Shown piece by piece: positions 1 through 10,745 of a stretch of DNA of 64,000 nucleotides. Position 1 is the stretch's first letter, and the number at the start of each line of letters is the position of its first letter. Source of the stretch: Otatea glauca (taxonomy: Eukaryota; Streptophyta; Magnoliopsida; Poales; Poaceae); contig CM070723.1 of assembly GCA_036346275.1 (NCBI GenBank), positions 47,136,743 to 47,200,742 of the forward strand. The letters are read 5' to 3'. A program made the position numbers and the translations under genes. Below the pieces are notes generated by a model. That model worked only from the letters and a program-made list of their open reading frames with translations, searched no databases and was not told the origin of the DNA.

Positions 1-95
1 AATTCACTACACGCTGCAAAACATAAGCGCGTCGCGAAAACAACCATTTTCAGGACAAACAGACAGCCAGGGCAAATCTTCCACCGCGCAAAGGG

Positions 96-941
96 CTAGA
101 ACCGTAAAAAGTTTTCTGGCCTAGGTGGCATGAAATCGTCATCATCATCGTCATTTATATGGTTATGAGCTAGCCCGCCTCTAGTGCTGGTTGAACGTAC
201 TCTTGCATTGTTTCTTGAACGGCCTGTTGTAGTAGTGCTTGAATGGCCTGTTGTGGTAGTGCTTGAACGTCGAGGTCGAGGTGATACGAAATCATCATCA
301 TCATCGTCATCTTCATTTACATAGTTAGGAGCAAGCCCCTCTCCGATGGTGGTTGAACGTCCTCTTGAACTTGTTGCTACAGTAGTACTGTGTCGATCTC
401 TACCCCTCCAGTTAGATCATCTTCTGCACGAACCAGGCATCACACCCTCGCCAAAGAGCATATACATCGTTAAGAATTCTGGGATATATTTGTTCAACAA
501 CTCTTCATCCTCTAGGAATGATTAACACACAAGACGAGCATACGAAATAGTGAACTTATGTATAATACTAAAAAGATTAGTAAGGTGAACAAATATGAAA
601 TAGCTAACCTTAATATGCTCTGCATACTGATCGGACAGTATCAGTACCCTGTAATATCTTCTATATAAACCTGTAGTAGAAGGGTGATCGGCTAGTTCAC
701 ACACCCTTAAATACTTTTGACGCCACCCTTGCAAGTGCGCTTTCAGGCCGTCGGAGGTCACAAAGTTCAGGCCAGAGGTTGTCACGTTATGCCTCGGTAA
801 TGTCGGACGCCACTCTTGCAATTTGGACACCACTTTACTTAGGTTCTCCTCCTTGAATGGATCGTCCTTCCACTATGCGTAACCTTCAAAGTGTAATGAA
901 GGGCAACGGTGCTCATATCTGGTGTCCAGGAGAATGCTCTG
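96..941 (-). pseudogene. 3' exons of an unrecognised MULE-associated gene
   Basis: I do not recognise this protein. Two exons read on the minus strand (941-609 and 511-96), joined by a 97-bp intron with a GTTAGC donor and a CCTAG acceptor. Exon one encodes a charged segment containing WRPTLPRHNVTTSGLNFV. Exon two encodes FLTMYMLFGEGVMPGSCRR and then a low-complexity tail rich in Ser/Thr/Arg with two Asp runs (seven and six residues), ending ENFLRF-stop. Two premature stops, at 873-875 (TAG) and 417-419 (TGA), interrupt an otherwise open frame, so it is a recent pseudogene or contains base errors. It lies downstream of the PMD gene on the same strand and may be a third gene of the same MULE. 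The 5' end of the gene was not identified. Confidence 0.5.
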
Positions 942-1896
942 CTAGAGGATGCAGCTATGGTGAAGTGTGAGTGGGAGCTGTGGATGTGTGCCTACGGTTT
1001 GGCCTTTTATAGACTCGAAGGGGTGGTGCATGGACTAATTGTTGGAAGGTAAGATTGAAACATACAGACGGATAGCAAAACGCCGGAGTGTGTAGTCAAG
1101 TAGGGCTGAAAAGTCAGTCATGCATGCAAGGTGTCAGTACTGACAAAATGTATTGTACAATAAGTGGTCAATTCGGAGTTCAAAGTAGGCAGTGAGTGGT
1201 CACTTTGGACTATGCAGTGTGCAGTTGGTGTGTACTGTGTGCGGTGTGAGTAAAATGTTAACTGTAGACAATTAGAAGAAGATAATATCCATTAATGACA
1301 GCGTGATCGTCAAACTGGTGATGTCTTTGAAGTGCTCGATGGTTTGATGTTCAAGGATGGTTTCCTGTATAAAAGCGTTGCTTCTCAAGTTCTCTTCTAG
1401 TCCAAGCAATAAAAGTTCTACCGATGACTTGGATTTATATCGGCCTGACAAAGTTGATTGTAGAGTGTTGTCAAATCGGTCTGATGGTAGAGTGTTGCCA
1501 AACTAGGGTTCAATAAATTCAGAAAAAGTGATGGATGCTTTCTTTTTTGACAACCTAGCCTGACAAAGCTGCTACCTGTGACTTGTCTAATCGGCCTGAC
1601 AAAGCTACACGCGAGAATTGTACAGTCTCAGAGCCGTTGTTAGGCCGATGTGAGAACTCGCTGCCAACAAAGCTACTCCTCGTGAGTTGTCTAATCGACC
1701 TTACAAAGCTGCTCCTCGTGAGTTGTGTAATCGTGATGGACCAATATGAGTAAACAAAAGATCATATATTATGAAAGCAACATACCATATCGACATAGTA
1801 ATAAAGATTATCATTCTTAAACCAGTACAAATGGGCCGAAGGCATACATCAATTACACGTACGCACTGCAGTACATCACTATAACTGGTCGCTGCC
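942..1896. other. Non-coding MULE spacer with short imperfect repeats
   Basis: No gene is visible here. Between about 1560 and 1740 a segment reading roughly TGACAAAGCTGCTCCTCGTG, followed by AGTTGTCTAATCGG, recurs three times with changes. Around 1140-1260 there is a run of AGTGG/AGTGTG-type sequence. The stretch separates the PMD gene 3' end from the unrecognised gene further left. Confidence 0.45.
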
Positions 1897-2823
1897 TCAT
1901 CGCGTCAACTCTAACCTTGTCGTCGCTTCCTTTGACGGCGGAGTTGGTCTTCTAGGAATGTGAACCGGTCGGGCTCGTGTGTCGTGCTCATGACTCGTAG
2001 CGTGTGTCTTACGTCTCACGAGGCGTTATGCGGTGGTGGTGGGACCCAGGTTTTGCGTAGTCAACATGGCTGTCACCCACGCGGGCGGTTGTATTGGAAT
2101 GCACTGTTAGTGTCATGCCTAAAAGTGAGTGTGCTTAAATTACATGAGGCACTTACCAATGAGTGTTGCGGGGTCGTAGACTGCGGTGCCCACTGGGAGA
2201 ACTCGTCTCGTGAAACCTGCGCACACATACTGTTAGCACAGTGTCATGTTGGGAATAACTTGCCCTGGTGCTACGGTAAGTGTGGGGTCGCAAACGTACC
2301 CCAACCATAGCTTGTTGGTGGCAAGTACTGATCGGGGGTGTCTACGTCAGTGGGTGCATGTACCTCAGCAGCTCTCGACGGTGTAAGAAGAGTTTGATTC
2401 CTGCGCACGTCTTGCAAAAAATGTGATACGAACGAAAATGTTAGGTACCTCCGAGAAATTTATGTTCAATAGCAGGTAATAACTTCAATCAAAGATAATG
2501 TACCTCATGTGGCGCCTGCGTAGATGACGGTGAAAGGAGAGTTTGATCCTTGCACACGTCCTGCAAAAAATATGATAAGAATGAAAATGTTAGGTACCTC
2601 CGAGAAATTTATGTTCAATAGCAGGTAATAACTTCAATCAAAGGTAATGTACCTCATGTGACGCCTGAGTAGATGACGTGGCTGCACCAAAACTATGGAA
2701 AGCGTGTGAGGTATAGGCCTGGCTGAAGCTAAAATCTTGCAGTAAATGTACCCGCAAGGACTCAGGCGAGTCTCGATCGGACCTAGATGACGAAGGCAGG
2801 AGAGATTGATCTCTACGCTTGCT
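1897..2823 (-). pseudogene. 3' exons of the PMD gene (left of the retrotransposon)
   Basis: These minus-strand exons continue the plant mobile domain gene whose 5' part lies at 15438-17290. Exon 2823-2653 begins at a CTTTTTATAG acceptor and encodes a Ser-rich stretch with DQSLLPSSS. Exon 2560-2504 is 57 bp, phase 0 at both ends, and encodes 19 residues with DQTLLSPSS. A third copy of that exon starts at 2411 (NQTLLTPSR) and reads on into a Pro/Thr-rich tail. Further exon-like segments run to a TGA at 1897-1899 and encode an Arg/Pro/Thr-rich end. The donor and acceptor phases match the exon on the other side of the inserted element (ends at 15438, phase 0), so the 12.5-kb retrotransposon lies in an intron that was originally about 80 bp. 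Exact exon limits below 2280 are uncertain, and the third acceptor has CAA in place of CAG. Confidence 0.6.
2412..2709 (-). repeat. 149-bp tandem duplication of an exon plus intron
   Basis: Two adjacent 149-bp units (2412-2560 and 2561-2709) match almost throughout. Each consists of a 57-bp phase 0-0 exon region and a 92-bp intron. The intron starts GTACATTA, contains TTCTCGGAGGTACCTAACAT, and ends in TTTTTTGCAG or its mutated form. A third, diverged version of the exon begins around 2815. Confidence 0.85.
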
Positions 2824-2861
2824 CTATAAAAAGATATGGCATTACCAAATAGGTTACTGCG

Positions 2862-5800
2862 TGTAACATCCCAAATTTTCACCTAAATATTATTTCATTG
2901 TCATTGGTGCATTTTATGATTTTTCTGGAAGTTATTTGGATTTTTCTGGATTTATTGGAATTAATTGCAAAGTAAGTGTTTTGGCCTTTTGTTGAAAACC
3001 ATTTAAATTTATGCAAAGTTAAAATAAAGTTTTGCCAAAAATATTTTATTTGAGTCCAGAATGTCTCAAAGTATTTTTGAGAATTTGCTTGGAATTTTCC
3101 TGATTATTTTATTGCCTAAAACAAATAAAATGAATTTCTGTAATTATTTTAAATGAGAAAACTTTTAAAAAATCCCGTGAACAGTGTCGGACCGCCCATA
3201 AGTATGCGGCCCAAGTCGACCAGCGACCGGTTTCTGCCGTCGAAACCCTAACTCTAATCCGACGACCGTTGGATTTGGATCCAACGGCCGTGCTTTCGCC
3301 GCGTCGCCAAGCGCTCAGGGCCGTCGGATGGATGACGCGTGGACGCTCCGGATGAAGCCGCGTCGCCTCTCCGAATCGCCGCCGGAATCCGCCGCCGCCA
3401 CGCAACGAACTCCGAAGTCCGCGCTGCAACGCGCCTCCCGTCGCCTTTTTAAAGCGCCGGCTCGGCAATGAAACCCCACGCCCGCGCGCACTTTGTTGGC
3501 GTTTCGCCGCCGAGACGCTTTCGCCTACCCGTGCGAGCTCGCCGGAGTTGCCGAAGCTCACGCCGTCGTTCCCGCTCATTTTTCGCCGTCGTCACGCCAT
3601 TCCGAGCCGTGCTGGTTCCAAATCCGTGATCCCTGTGCAGTGCCGCGTCGGACCCGTCAAGAATCGCCGCCGATTCGTCGCCAGAACGCCATCGTCGACG
3701 TCGTCTTCTCCACTGCCGGTGAAGCTGCGCCGCCGCATCGCCATCGTCGGGTTCGAGCTTTTCGGTAGTTCGATCCGTAGCGGAGGGTGAGATTGCCGCG
3801 TGTCCTGCGTCGCGAGCACCGTGGACCATCGATCCGATCGAAGGTCGGATCGAGTCGTGCGTGTGAACCAATCGGCGCCGCCGCGTGCCGGCGTCGAGGC
3901 CGAGGCGGCATGGACCGAGTCCACCGTGGTCCAGCGTCACACCGTGGACCGAGTCCATGCGCCGAGACACGTGTCATGCTCTGGTTGGTTCCAGAGCTTC
4001 GCCGACGTCATGCTTGCGTCATAATTGCGTTTTCAATTGGAAAATAATCCGATTGGAAATTCTGCAATGCTGACGTCATCATGAGTCACGCTGCGTCATA
4101 AATCGGTTTTCAGTTTAAAAATAATTGGTTAAATCGATTTTCTAATTTCTGTAATTTGATATTTATTTAAACTTCCAAAGGCTATAACTTTTGCATTTTA
4201 ACTCGGATTTGAGTGATTCAAATTTCTAAAAATTTGTAAAATTGAGATATATTAAATGGTGAATTTTATTTGATTTTTGGAGTTCAGTTGCTCTCTGTTT
4301 TGGTATTTATTTGCTTTTCTCCTTCGGTACACGTAGGCGTTGAATTGTGCGGCGCTTGGAGGAAGATCCAATGACTCAAGAGCAAGCTCGGACCAAGATC
4401 GGGACCTATTCCGAGCAAGTTGTGCTTTGATCATGTTGAACCCATGTTTATAAAATTGCTATATTTGTTTTACCCTATTGCATATTATTTCAAGTATACC
4501 ATTGTTTCAACTTAAATTGGGATCTAGTTAAGCTACCAATTTGATCTATACCCTACCTTGTCATTGTATGCCATAATCTATTGTCATCCTAGATTGGTTC
4601 TTTATAGTTGGTTAGTAATGATAATCAACATGGGATGGTTAGACCGTATTAGTTGCTTAGCCATGCCACGTCATCACATGTGTTTGAATCATTGATAAAT
4701 AATCTTGATTAATGGAATATGGAACGAGGTTATGAACTTGTGTGTCATGTGGGATCACACGATGAGATTGAGTTCTTTGTGGTGAGTCATGTCATAGCGA
4801 TGTTGAATTGTTGATGCACGTGGTGTAGTAATCAACTTGGGTGATAATCACTTAGATTGAGGCAAGTGACAAGGGACGAGTATGCCAAGGTGGGCCCGAT
4901 GGGCAGAGGGTATCTGGATGTCTTGCCTTGATCACTCTAAGGACTTGACCTTGCAAGCCTTTGACCTGAGTCAATCATGCAACCATATGTCTGGTATGGG
5001 CCAGCCTAGCTGATTAATTTGCAATGTCCTAATTTTGGTACTATCGTGGTTGGTGTGAGTTCCCGAGTTATGGAGTAATTCACATGGCGCAAGAGGGGGG
5101 CCCTGGATGTGGCAACCAGTCCCACCAGTGTTGAAACCTTAGCGGGTGGTACCGGGTTAAGCCAGCGCATTGTAAAGGCTTTGTTATAATCACTCGCCTT
5201 GGTGGTGTTTGGTTGTGTCGCGTGGGTAAAGTGCATAACCTCTGCAGAGTGTGAAACTATTCGGATAGCCGTGCTCGCGGTATTGAGCAATGCTCGGGAA
5301 TTACAGTTAAGGGTTAGCTTAATTAATTGGACAACTTGGTTGGGATGGCGGAATGCCATGTGAAAGATGGAATTTGACTTAGGTTTGGAAACTTGGTTTA
5401 CTTCAGAAATGCTGAATCTATTTATTGTTATTTGTTTTACAGTCTTTACAATATATTTATTGTATTTGTTCATAAATGCTGCTTATTGCAAAATAGCCAT
5501 GATAACATATCCATTGGAATAAGCCTTACATATAGTTACATAGAATTGCATTCTGTGCACAACTTGTTGAGTGCTTTAAGTACTCACCCTTGTCAACAGC
5601 AATAATCAACAGTCGAAGAATCTACACTGTGTTGGAGGAGGAGTTCGGGAGGACACGAGTCATTAGGGTCCGAGCCTTGTCGGTTGCTGTGGTGGTGATG
5701 AGCTATCTACATTTTCTACTTTTCGCTGCTTAATTCTTAGCTTATATTTCCAGTCTTGCCCTGCGTGGCTTAATAATGTAAGTCGGTCATAAGATCATAC

Positions 5801-5949
5801 ACTTAGCTATATCAATAAATGGAGTAATATTCTATTATCGTTGAGTATGATATGACATGTACCGATGTTGAGCTGTGTGTACTAGCGTTGATCCTGGGAC
5901 TAGTGCGGTAAACACAGTGGGTTCGAATCAGTGGATTCGGTTCCTTACA
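2862..5949 (+). repeat. 5' LTR of the Tekay-type element
   Basis: This 3088-bp segment repeats at 12316-15389 with scattered substitutions and many 1-3 base indels. It opens TGTAACATCCC and ends TTCCTTACA. A GC-rich block at about 3190-4030 contains an inverted repeat CCGTTGGA...TCCAACGG (near 3268) and a TATA-like TTTTTAAAG at 3446-3454. The rest is AT-rich. Several open frames in the GC-rich block overlap on both strands and are not genes. Confidence 0.93.
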
Positions 5950-6615
5950 CTTCGGATGAGTAGTTCAAAGTATGACAGCTAAATCTACGTGTCGTACCTG
6001 CGAATCCTGACGGCCGTGCTGAGAGGAAGACGATCGTGCAAAGCTCGATCGTCTTCCGCCCATGCTCGGGCGTGACGGCCTGGGAGATGAAGGACGAGCG
6101 CCGCGCTCACCACCCTGTACGGCAACGTCACTGTGATGGCCGCATGTCAACGCCTTCATGATGCCCTTAGACTCGTCCATGATAGAACGTAGAACCCCAA
6201 CTAAGCTGGACCTAGAGCTATGGGGCGCATGCCGTACTGCAGTGGAACTATCTTCGTAGATACGGCTCGCTCGGTCGTACTGCAAGAAAACATGATTAGT
6301 AAAAGAAATGTGAATTGAAATATAATGTATGTTCGTACCGTGTTATCTTGGCGTGCTGCGTGGTGTACACGATGGCCGAGGGCCAACCGCTCGACGTTGG
6401 TGACCTCCTCAGGCCTTGAAGGAGGTGTCGCAGTAAGTCGTGCTCTGGTACGAGGCACGTACCACTCCAAGTACACGACGTACGTCTCGAGGTCGTATGG
6501 TCGACCCTCCGTTACTACCTGCTCCGTGGCGGACTGCTCCCATGCAGTCGTCCATGGTAACTGCGTGTCACGCCATTCATCACTCGTTTGGCCCCTCCGA
6601 GTTTGCCTGCGGGAA
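5950..6615 (-). pseudogene. Duplicated PMD gene fragment between 5' LTR and primer site
   Basis: This segment is about 97% like 15390-16055, the native PMD sequence just right of the 3' LTR. It carries the same intron (TACAAG side near 6281, GTACGAAC side near 6338), the same exon encoding a WYVPRTRARL stretch, and the exon beginning YDRASRIYEDSS. It stops at the intron acceptor near 6607. In the second copy the gene continues into the rest of PMD, so this copy is the secondary one. It separates the LTR end from the primer-binding site, where the two should normally be adjacent. Confidence 0.85.
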
Positions 6616-6635
6616 TGATACCTTGCAGTCGTCCA

Positions 6636-6647
6636 TGGTATCAGAGC
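6636..6647 (+). promoter_or_regulatory. Primer-binding site (initiator tRNA-Met type)
   Basis: TGGTATCAGAGC is complementary to the 3' end of plant initiator tRNA-Met, as used by many Ty3/gypsy and Ty1/copia elements. It is normally 0-3 bases after the 5' LTR. Here it is 686 bases away because of the PMD fragment. The preceding 12 bases (CAGTCGTCCATG-like) also occur at 6546 inside the PMD fragment. Confidence 0.85.
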
Positions 6648-6778
6648 ATACTGACTGTAGGTCTTGGCCCTAGATAGTATGGAGAAGTCCGGGTTGTGTC
6701 CAAAACTATTTTCTAAAGGAAAATTTTAAATTTGACTAATAACACACTCTTGACTCATTCCATTCTCTACTTCTTGCC

Positions 6779-7581
6779 TTGCTGAATTTACCTTTTCTTC
6801 TTTGGTCGGATGAAGATCTTATTCAAAGTTCTTGTGGAGCGGATGCCGTCGTTCAACCTTTGAGAGTCGGTGGCTATGCCATGGAGCTGTGGAGGGTTCT
6901 TCAGACGCTTGGAGGCTTCTATCGTCCGCTTTACCGAGGAGGCAGTTGGTCAGTTAGCGGTGTGCACCGAGGATTTGTTTGCAAGTTGATTATTTACGCC
7001 CGGGAGAATGATGAAGCTAGTAGGCCGATCAGCATTTCTGCAAGGAGGTTCTCGTACGAGGTTGCAATTCAGGAGGTTGCCCGACTTGCTCTTCGCCGTG
7101 TCTGCCGCGACTACGCCGACGAGCTTCATGACTCAGTGTTCCGACTTCACCCTGATGTGCAAGCATGCCGACGCCGACGGATCGTGGAGGATGAGTGTGC
7201 TACCGCGGTACACCTTGCGGAGTTCGCCCTTGCCCAGGAGGAGCATATGAGAGAAACTACTCAGGAGTTGGAGACCATGTACGAGGCACTCAGAGTGACT
7301 GAGCGAGAGCTTCAGAAGACCCGTGACACCGCAGCCGAGTCATCGAGTGAGCTAGGAGGCCTTGCGGTGGCGAGGATCTAGCGGACCAGTCGTTCAGAGG
7401 CAGACGAGGTCGCGAAGAAGAAGAAGATCCAGAGGAGCGAGAGTGGGAGCCAGAGGAGGGTGCAGACCCTGTTGTTGCGGAGGAGCCAGCAGTAGGTCAT
7501 CAGGATGGGTTCGCTTTTATGCCAGCTCACCCGCTGGTGAATACGCCGGATCAGCCTCAGCCAGGGTGGTTGGATGAGTGA
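6779..7581 (+). pseudogene. Extra ORF upstream of gag (coiled coil plus acidic tail)
   Basis: I do not recognise a named family. The frame from 6779 (or the Met at 6881) runs about 200 codons. A single-base slip near 7365 moves it into a second open frame that ends in TGA at 7579-7581. The middle part has RRFSYEVAIQEVARLALRRV and a helical, heptad-like segment rich in Glu/Arg/Leu (about residues 140-190). The tail is strongly acidic (EEEEDPEEREWEPEE) and then Pro-rich. It lies between the primer site and gag on the same strand. Coding potential is supported by the protein-like composition continuing across the slip. It may be an accessory ORF of this lineage or a captured gene piece. Confidence 0.5.
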
Positions 7582-7859
7582 GAGTCAGTCTTAGAGTTGT
7601 GTTGAGACTCGAGTGTTGAGTCACGTCTTTAAGATAGTCTCTACCTTTTTGTAGATGTTAAGGTTCGTGGTTAGTTTGCTTCCTTGTAATACTAAGTGTG
7701 AAGTATGTGTTGCAAAGCTTGTAGGCTTTTATAAGCAACCATACCAAGAATAAATAAAGAATTGTTTTAGTTGGGTTAAACCTATCTTTCCCACCCTAGG
7801 GATTTTTGCATCTTATCTATGCTACTTCTACCTTTCCTAACCCAAGAGGCAACCAGCAG

Positions 7860-8990
7860 ATGGTGAACACTCGTGGAACCAATGGTGCTTCAGGAAGTGG
7901 ACTGCGTCAGAATGACAACCCGAATGATGGAGGCCATCCACAACCACCACCGCCAGTGGACATGCAGAATCTGGGAGCGTTTCTCGCCGCACAGACTCAA
8001 CTGATGCAGACCATGATGCAACAAATGACCAACATGACCGCAAATAATAACAATCTTGTGAATCAGAACAACAATGGTGGGCCGCGGCCGTACTCCAAGC
8101 TGTCAGATTTTATGAGGACTCGGCCGCCAACCTTTTTAGGAAATGCTAATCCCTTGGAAGCCGATGACTGGTTTAGGACCATTGAGAGGAAGCTTCATAT
8201 CACCCAATGTGAGGGCAATGAGAAGGTGCTCTACGCCTCTCATCAACTGGAAGGAACCGCCACAGAATGGTGGGAGAATTACTGTGCCGCACATGGAGCC
8301 CCGCAGGAGATTACCTGGGATAAGTTTACTACCGCTTTCCGCCAATATCATGTCCCAAAAGGAATGATAGACCTTAAAAAGGAAGAATTCAGGGCTCTAA
8401 AACAAGGAGGCCAGCCAGTGGCGAGTATCCGAATAAGTTTACTCGAGTTAGCTCGCTATGCAGCGAAGGCGAGTGGCGATCAAGGCGCAAGTAGGTGATT
8501 ACCCACAATTTTCGGATTTCCGAGAGTTGGTTAACAAGGCTTTGATTCTAGAGGACAAGCGCAAAGAGTGGGTGAAACCGAAAGCGCTTGATGACTAATC
8601 GGTGGGCGTCCCAACCACTGCGTCGAGAATGTCACGCGATGGTTTACGATTCCAACCGTCTGCGTAAATAAGGCACCAACCCCGCACCTCGCCACGCCAA
8701 TCGAACTTTGAGGCGCCAAAGACGGGGCAATAATGCACGAGGAGAGAGTCGATGCGCAATCAAGAGATGCTATACATGCAATGAGCGGGCACTTCTCTAA
8801 TAGGTGTCCCACGGAGGAGGCATCACGCCGATTCGTTTTAACTTGGGAACAACACCGCCAAGGCACCGGCTTCAGGAGGAAATCGTGCGCCCGGTCAAGC
8901 TGGAGCAACCCCTCAATCAACAGCGCGTGGTAGGATCAACCACATCACCGCAGATGGAGCTCAAGAGGCTACTGGGCGTCGTCTGCGGGT
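7860..8990 (+). pseudogene. gag: gag of the Tekay-type element
   Basis: The capsid/nucleocapsid gene starts at MVNTRG (7860). An N-terminal Asn/Gln-rich segment is followed by the Ty3-type gag core: RTRPPTFLGNANPLEADDWF, then a region with EWWENY, up to about 8430. After that the frame is lost. Remnants of a CCHC zinc knuckle (CYTCNE, then HFSNRCP) are visible at about 8770-8815 but in shifted frames. Family gag proteins would continue in one frame into protease. Gag here is therefore broken by several indels in its C-terminal third. Confidence 0.85.
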
Positions 8991-9014
8991 AAGTTTCGGT
9001 TAACTCGATACCGC

Positions 9015-10010
9015 TTCTGATTTTATTTGATTACGAGCTTGCATTCGTTTGTTTCTCAAAGTTTTGCAACCAAGAATGGATTTAAAGTGGTGAATCTTAA
9101 GTGTGTGCTATTAGTCCAAGGCCCAGGATCTGAGCTTAGATCTAGCCTCGGGTGCTTGGGAGTTAAGTTGCTCATGGATGGGATAGAATTTCTAGTGAAT
9201 CTTATCTTGTTAGATGCACAATCCTTAGATGTTATCCTTGGAATGGATTGGCTATCTAAGCATAAGGCTGTTTTGAATTGTGGCCGAAGGATTGTATCTC
9301 TGGAAAGCCCTAGTGGCAAGAAGGTGAAATTTCAAGCAACCGCAGTTCGTGATGGGCAGTTAGTGGTCAACAGCGTGCAAGCCATCAGCATAGAGGACGT
9401 GGCAGTACTCAGAGAATACCCGAATGTGTTTTCGAAAGATTTACCAGGGTTGCCACCAAACCGCGATATCGAGTTTGTTATCGAGTTAGCACCAGGGACA
9501 GCACCGATATCAAAAAGACCTTATCGGATGCCTACAGATGAGTTAGTGGAAATGAAAAACAGATTGAGGAACTGCAAGAGAAAGGTTTCATTAGACCTAG
9601 TTCATCACCGTGGGGAGCACCGGTATTGTTTGTTCGTAAGAAGGATGGAAGTCTTAGGATGTGCATCGATTATCGTGCACTTAATGAGGTAACGATCAAG
9701 AATAAATATCCATTGCCCAGGATCGACGATTTATCTGATCAGTTAAGAGGAGCCGGAGTTTTCTCCAAAATAGATCTTCCTTCAGGATACCATCAGTTGA
9801 AGATTCGAGCGGAGGATGTGCCTAAGACTGCGTTTTCTACGCGATATGGACACTATGAGTTCACAGTCATGTCATTTGGATTGATTAATGCCCCGGCATA
9901 TTTCATGAACATGATGAATAAAGTTTTCATGGAGTATTTGGATAAGTTTGTTGTGGTCTTTATAGACGATATTTTAGTTTTCTCGAAGGCGGAGGAAGAG
10001 CATCTTTGAA
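9015..10010 (+). pseudogene. pol: pol: protease and reverse transcriptase part
   Basis: The aspartic protease region is recognised by DVILGMDWLSKHKAVLN (about 9228-9280). Its catalytic Asp-Ser-Gly motif near 9028 is destroyed by an indel. Reverse transcriptase follows: an N-terminal piece with YPNVFSKDLPGLPPNRDIEF, then a frame change near 9560-9625. The main fragment (9626-10009) has KDGSLRMCIDYRALNEVT, a GYHQLKI box and the catalytic VVFIDDILVFS (FIDD form). A stop at about 10007 ends the piece. The enzyme would copy the element's RNA in cytoplasmic particles. It cannot be made whole from this copy. Confidence 0.9.
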
Positions 10011-10071
10011 CACTTGAGGATGGTTTTAGAGAGGTGCGAGAACATCGGTACAGACGCTAAGTTCAGCAAGT

Positions 10072-10745
10072 GTGATTTTGGAGGAGAAAGTTGAATTTCT
10101 TGGTCATGTGATGACTACTAAAGGAGTTGCGATTGACCCAAGCAAAGTGGGCCTTGATGTTGCATTGGGAGCAACCGAAGTCATCACTCGAATCCGTAGT
10201 TTTACGGGAATGGCAGGATACTATCGTCGGTTCATAAAGGATTCTCAACGATTGCTAAACCCCACGCGCGATTGTTGAAGAAAGAAAAGAAGTTTGCATG
10301 GGCGCTTGAGTGCGGCGTTTTATGGGGCGAAGAAGCGTTTGGCGACCGCCCCGTATTAGTGTTGCGGACGTGCGGGATGGATTTGACATTTATTGCGATG
10401 CCTCAAAGCAAGGATCAAGTGCGTGTTAATGCGAGAATGGTAAAGTTGTTGCTTATCGTCAAAGCGATTGAGACCGCATAAGGCGAATTACCCGACGCAT
10501 GATTTGGAATTAGCTGCCGTAGTGCACGCTTTGAAGATATGGCGTCATTATCTCATAGGAAATAGATGTGAGATATATACTGACCATAAGAGCCTGAAAT
10601 ATATATTCACTCAAGCAGATCTTAACATGAGACAACGAAGGTGGCTAAAGTTAATTAAGGATTACAATGTGGGAATTCATTATCACCCTGGAAAGGCTAA
10701 TGTGGTAGCCGATGCTCTAAGTCGAAAGAGCCATAGCACGAGTAC
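10072..10745 (+). pseudogene. pol: pol: RT connection and RNase H part
   Basis: The end of reverse transcriptase is visible as VEFLGHVMTTKGVAIDPSKV (10090 onward) and FTGMAGYYRRFIKD. RNase H follows in two frames, with IYTDHKSLKYIFTQADLNMR and ADALSRKSH near 10745 marking the family's usual end. The region 10260-10480 is rich in indels and the first RNase H acidic motif is only readable with a frame change. RNase H would remove RNA from the RNA/DNA hybrid during replication. Confidence 0.85.

Noticed and set aside
1960..2310. 116-codon plus-strand open frame
   Set aside because: Opposite to the splice-structured PMD exons; Cys-rich composition without any recognised motif.
3109..4073. Several overlapping open frames on both strands in the 5' LTR (and the counterpart at 12563-13563)
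   Set aside because: They lie in the GC-rich block of an LTR, overlap each other in all frames, and change length between the two LTR copies. No family resemblance.
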